Assembly (NCBI GenBank): GCA_000432995.1
Contig: HF972610.1
Coordinates: forward strand, 1 to 6,447
Direction: 5' to 3'
From: Clostridium sp. CAG:1013
GTDB taxonomy: Bacteria; Bacillota; Clostridia; Oscillospirales; Acutalibacteraceae
DNA: 6,447 bases
A program made the position numbers and the translations under genes. This document shows positions 5,346 to 6,447 of the stretch, piece after piece. The notes beneath the pieces are model-generated. The model had not been told where the DNA came from, did not search any database, and worked only from the letters and a program-made list of their open reading frames with translations. Positions within the stretch are counted from its first letter, which is position 1; each line of letters opens with the position of its first letter.

Positions 5346-5375
5346 ACAGAAAGGGCGCAAGCCCTTTTTTGTTTA
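5343..5375 (+). terminator. Intrinsic terminator starting at the khpA stop codon
   Basis: AAAGGGC (5350-5356) pairs with GCCCTTT (5361-5367) around the stable GCAA tetraloop, followed by further Ts. TAAACA (5343-5348) can also pair with TGTTTA (5370-5375) across a small internal loop. The TAA of khpA is inside the outer stem, so a terminating ribosome could disturb folding. No promoter is visible in the 23 bases to rimM's start, so rimM-trmD probably relies on read-through. Confidence 0.85.
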
Positions 5376-5384
5376 TCCGGAAAC

Positions 5385-5391
5385 AGGAGGG
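5385..5391 (+). promoter_or_regulatory. Ribosome binding site that fixes the rimM start
   Basis: AGGAGGG lies seven bases before the ATG at 5399. An in-frame TTG at 5369 is inside the terminator T run and has no ribosome binding site, so it is rejected as a start. Confidence 0.88.
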
Positions 5392-5398
5392 TAAATCG

Positions 5399-5923
5399 AT
5401 GAAACAACAATTCTTGGAAGCCGGGCAGATCGTGCGCACCCACGGAGTCCGGGGAGAACTGGTGCTGGAACCCTGGGCGGATTCTCCGGAATTTCTGGCG
5501 GGGATCAAACAGCTGTACTTTGACGGAGGCAAAACCGACGCCGGACTGCTGGCTTGCCGGGTCCATAAGGGGAGACTGCTCATCACCCTGCGTGGGGTGA
5601 CCACCGTGGAGCAGGGCGATGCTCTCCGGGGCAAAGTGCTCTACCTGAACCGGGACGACGTGAAACTGGAAGAGGGCCAGGTGTTCCTCCAGGACCTGAT
5701 CGGCCTGAAAGCAGTGGACGGCAACACCGGGAAAGAGTACGGCCAGCTTCGGGAGGTGCTGCCCACCGGCGCCAACGATGTGTACCGCATTGTGGATGGA
5801 GCAGGGAAGGAATACCTGTTCCCGGCGGTGAAGCATATGATTAAAAGGATCAGCGTGGAAGAAGGCGTCATCGAATTGCTGCCTATCCCCGGCATTTTCG
5901 ACGAGGAAGGGGAGGAAGCCTAA
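5399..5923 (+). CDS. rimM: RimM, 16S rRNA processing / 30S maturation factor
   Basis: RimM is a cytoplasmic assembly factor that binds ribosomal protein S19 and helps mature the head of the 30S subunit. The 174-residue product has the family's two parts. The N-terminal barrel begins LEAGQIVRTHGVRGEL (6-21), with the conserved HGVRGE. A PRC-barrel domain from about 95 to 168 contains GANDVYRI (124-131), FPAVKHMIKRI (141-151) and a terminal LLPIPGIFDEE. Length is typical. The ATG is chosen from AGGAGGG seven bases upstream. The stop codon TAA is directly followed by the trmD ATG with no spacing, which implies translational coupling. It lies just behind the terminator at the end of khpA. Confidence 0.96.
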   Translation: MKQQFLEAGQIVRTHGVRGELVLEPWADSPEFLAGIKQLYFDGGKTDAGLLACRVHKGRLLITLRGVTTVEQGDALRGKVLYLNRDDVKLEEGQVFLQDLIGLKAVDGNTGKEYGQLREVLPTGANDVYRIVDGAGKEYLFPAVKHMIKRISVEEGVIELLPIPGIFDEEGEEA

Positions 5924-6447
5924 ATGCGGGTGGATATCCTGACCTTGTTCCCGGAGATGTTTCCCCCTGTTCTGGGGCACAGCATCGTGGGACGGGCTCG
6001 AAAGAAGGGAATTTTGCAGGTGTGCTGCCACCAGCTTCGGGACTTTTCCCCAGATTCCCGGGGTCGTGTGGATGATACAGTGTTTGGCGGTGGAAAAGGG
6101 ATGCTCCTCATGGCGGAGCCCTTTGCCAGAGGCATCGACGAAATCTGCGCACATCTTGGATGGCGGCCGCATATCCTGTATATGTCTCCCCGCGGCAAGG
6201 TGCTGACTCAGGAGGATGCCAAGCGTCTGGCCAAGGAGCCGGGGCTGCTGGTGCTCTGCGGCCATTACGAGGGCGTGGATGAGCGGCTGCTGGAGGAATA
6301 CGGCGTGGAGGAAATCTCCGTGGGGGACTACGTTCTCACCGGGGGAGAGCTGCCCGCCATGATCCTCACCGACGCTGTCAGCCGTATGCTGCCCGGCGTT
6401 TTGTCTGAGGAGGTCTGTTTTACCGAGGAGAGTCATTATTCCGGCCT
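5924..6447 (+). CDS. trmD: TrmD, tRNA (guanine-N1)-methyltransferase, N-terminal part (runs off right edge)
   Basis: TrmD uses S-adenosylmethionine to methylate N1 of G37 beside the anticodon, preventing +1 frameshifting. The first 174 codons cover the catalytic SPOUT domain with its trefoil knot: MRVDILTLFPEMF at 1-13, FGGGKGM at 54-60, SPRGKVLTQ at 88-96, CGHYEGVDER at 112-121, SVGDYVLTGGELPAM at 132-146 and the active-site Arg154 in VSRMLPGVL. By ungapped counting, position 169, the proposed catalytic Asp in the Escherichia coli and Haemophilus enzymes, is Glu here (EESH in place of EDSF). Lys58 replaces the usual Ala or Pro in the GGGxGM motif. The gene begins directly after the rimM stop, with GGAGG eight bases before the ATG. 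The C-terminal tRNA-binding domain lies outside; rplS would be expected next. Confidence 0.97.
   Translation, partial: MRVDILTLFPEMFPPVLGHSIVGRARKKGILQVCCHQLRDFSPDSRGRVDDTVFGGGKGMLLMAEPFARGIDEICAHLGWRPHILYMSPRGKVLTQEDAKRLAKEPGLLVLCGHYEGVDERLLEEYGVEEISVGDYVLTGGELPAMILTDAVSRMLPGVLSEEVCFTEESHYSG

Noticed and set aside
5342..6436. Minus-strand open frame of 364 codons opposite rimM and trmD
   Set aside because: Both plus-strand genes are unmistakable, and the frame crosses their boundary and the khpA terminator without any gene signal.
1..6447. CRISPR arrays, tRNA or rRNA genes, insertion sequences, phage or defence genes
   Set aside because: I saw no regular repeats, transposase or integrase motifs, tRNA-like cloverleaf or rRNA segments. 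The gene content is ordinary chromosomal.

Overview
The window looks like a chromosomal, mostly housekeeping stretch from an endospore-forming, low-oxygen Firmicute (Bacillota), most likely Clostridia of the Oscillospiraceae/Ruminococcaceae kind. The reasons are the ylxM-ffh-rpsP-khpA-rimM-trmD order typical of Firmicutes, a spoIIGA sporulation gene, an L-lactate dehydrogenase, strong AGGAGG-type ribosome binding sites, GTG starts, and GC-rich third codon positions with AT-rich promoters. The family assignment is inference; the phylum is well supported.

Layout. At the left edge, on the minus strand, lie the first 76 codons of spoIIGA, the membrane protease that activates sigma-E. A 253-base divergent spacer follows, with an AT-rich upstream element and promoter for ldh on the plus strand and a possible Spo0A-type promoter for spoIIGA on the minus strand. 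L-lactate dehydrogenase (483-1433) converges on a PLP-dependent low-specificity threonine aldolase (1648-2697, minus). Between them is a bidirectional intrinsic terminator, followed by a second hairpin over the aldolase stop codon. A second divergent spacer (2698-2961) carries a TATAAT promoter for the aldolase and a perfect TTGACA-17-TATAAT promoter facing right. The right-facing transcript starts with an 8+8 inverted repeat and further hairpins, then encodes YlxM, Ffh, ribosomal protein S16, KhpA, RimM and the N-terminal 174 codons of TrmD, which runs off the right edge.

How the genes work together. The right half is a translation and protein-targeting operon: YlxM and Ffh serve the signal recognition particle, S16 and RimM the 30S subunit, KhpA binds RNA, and TrmD methylates G37 of tRNAs. 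It appears to be split by an intrinsic terminator whose stem contains the khpA stop codon, so rimM-trmD probably depends on read-through. The left half holds unrelated single genes for fermentation, amino-acid catabolism and sporulation.

I see no sign of a new defence, mobile or biosynthetic system. The points that deserve a second look are small: RNA structures in leaders and spacers, the terminator inside the operon, a Glu at the position of the TrmD catalytic Asp, and the spoIIGA promoter architecture.
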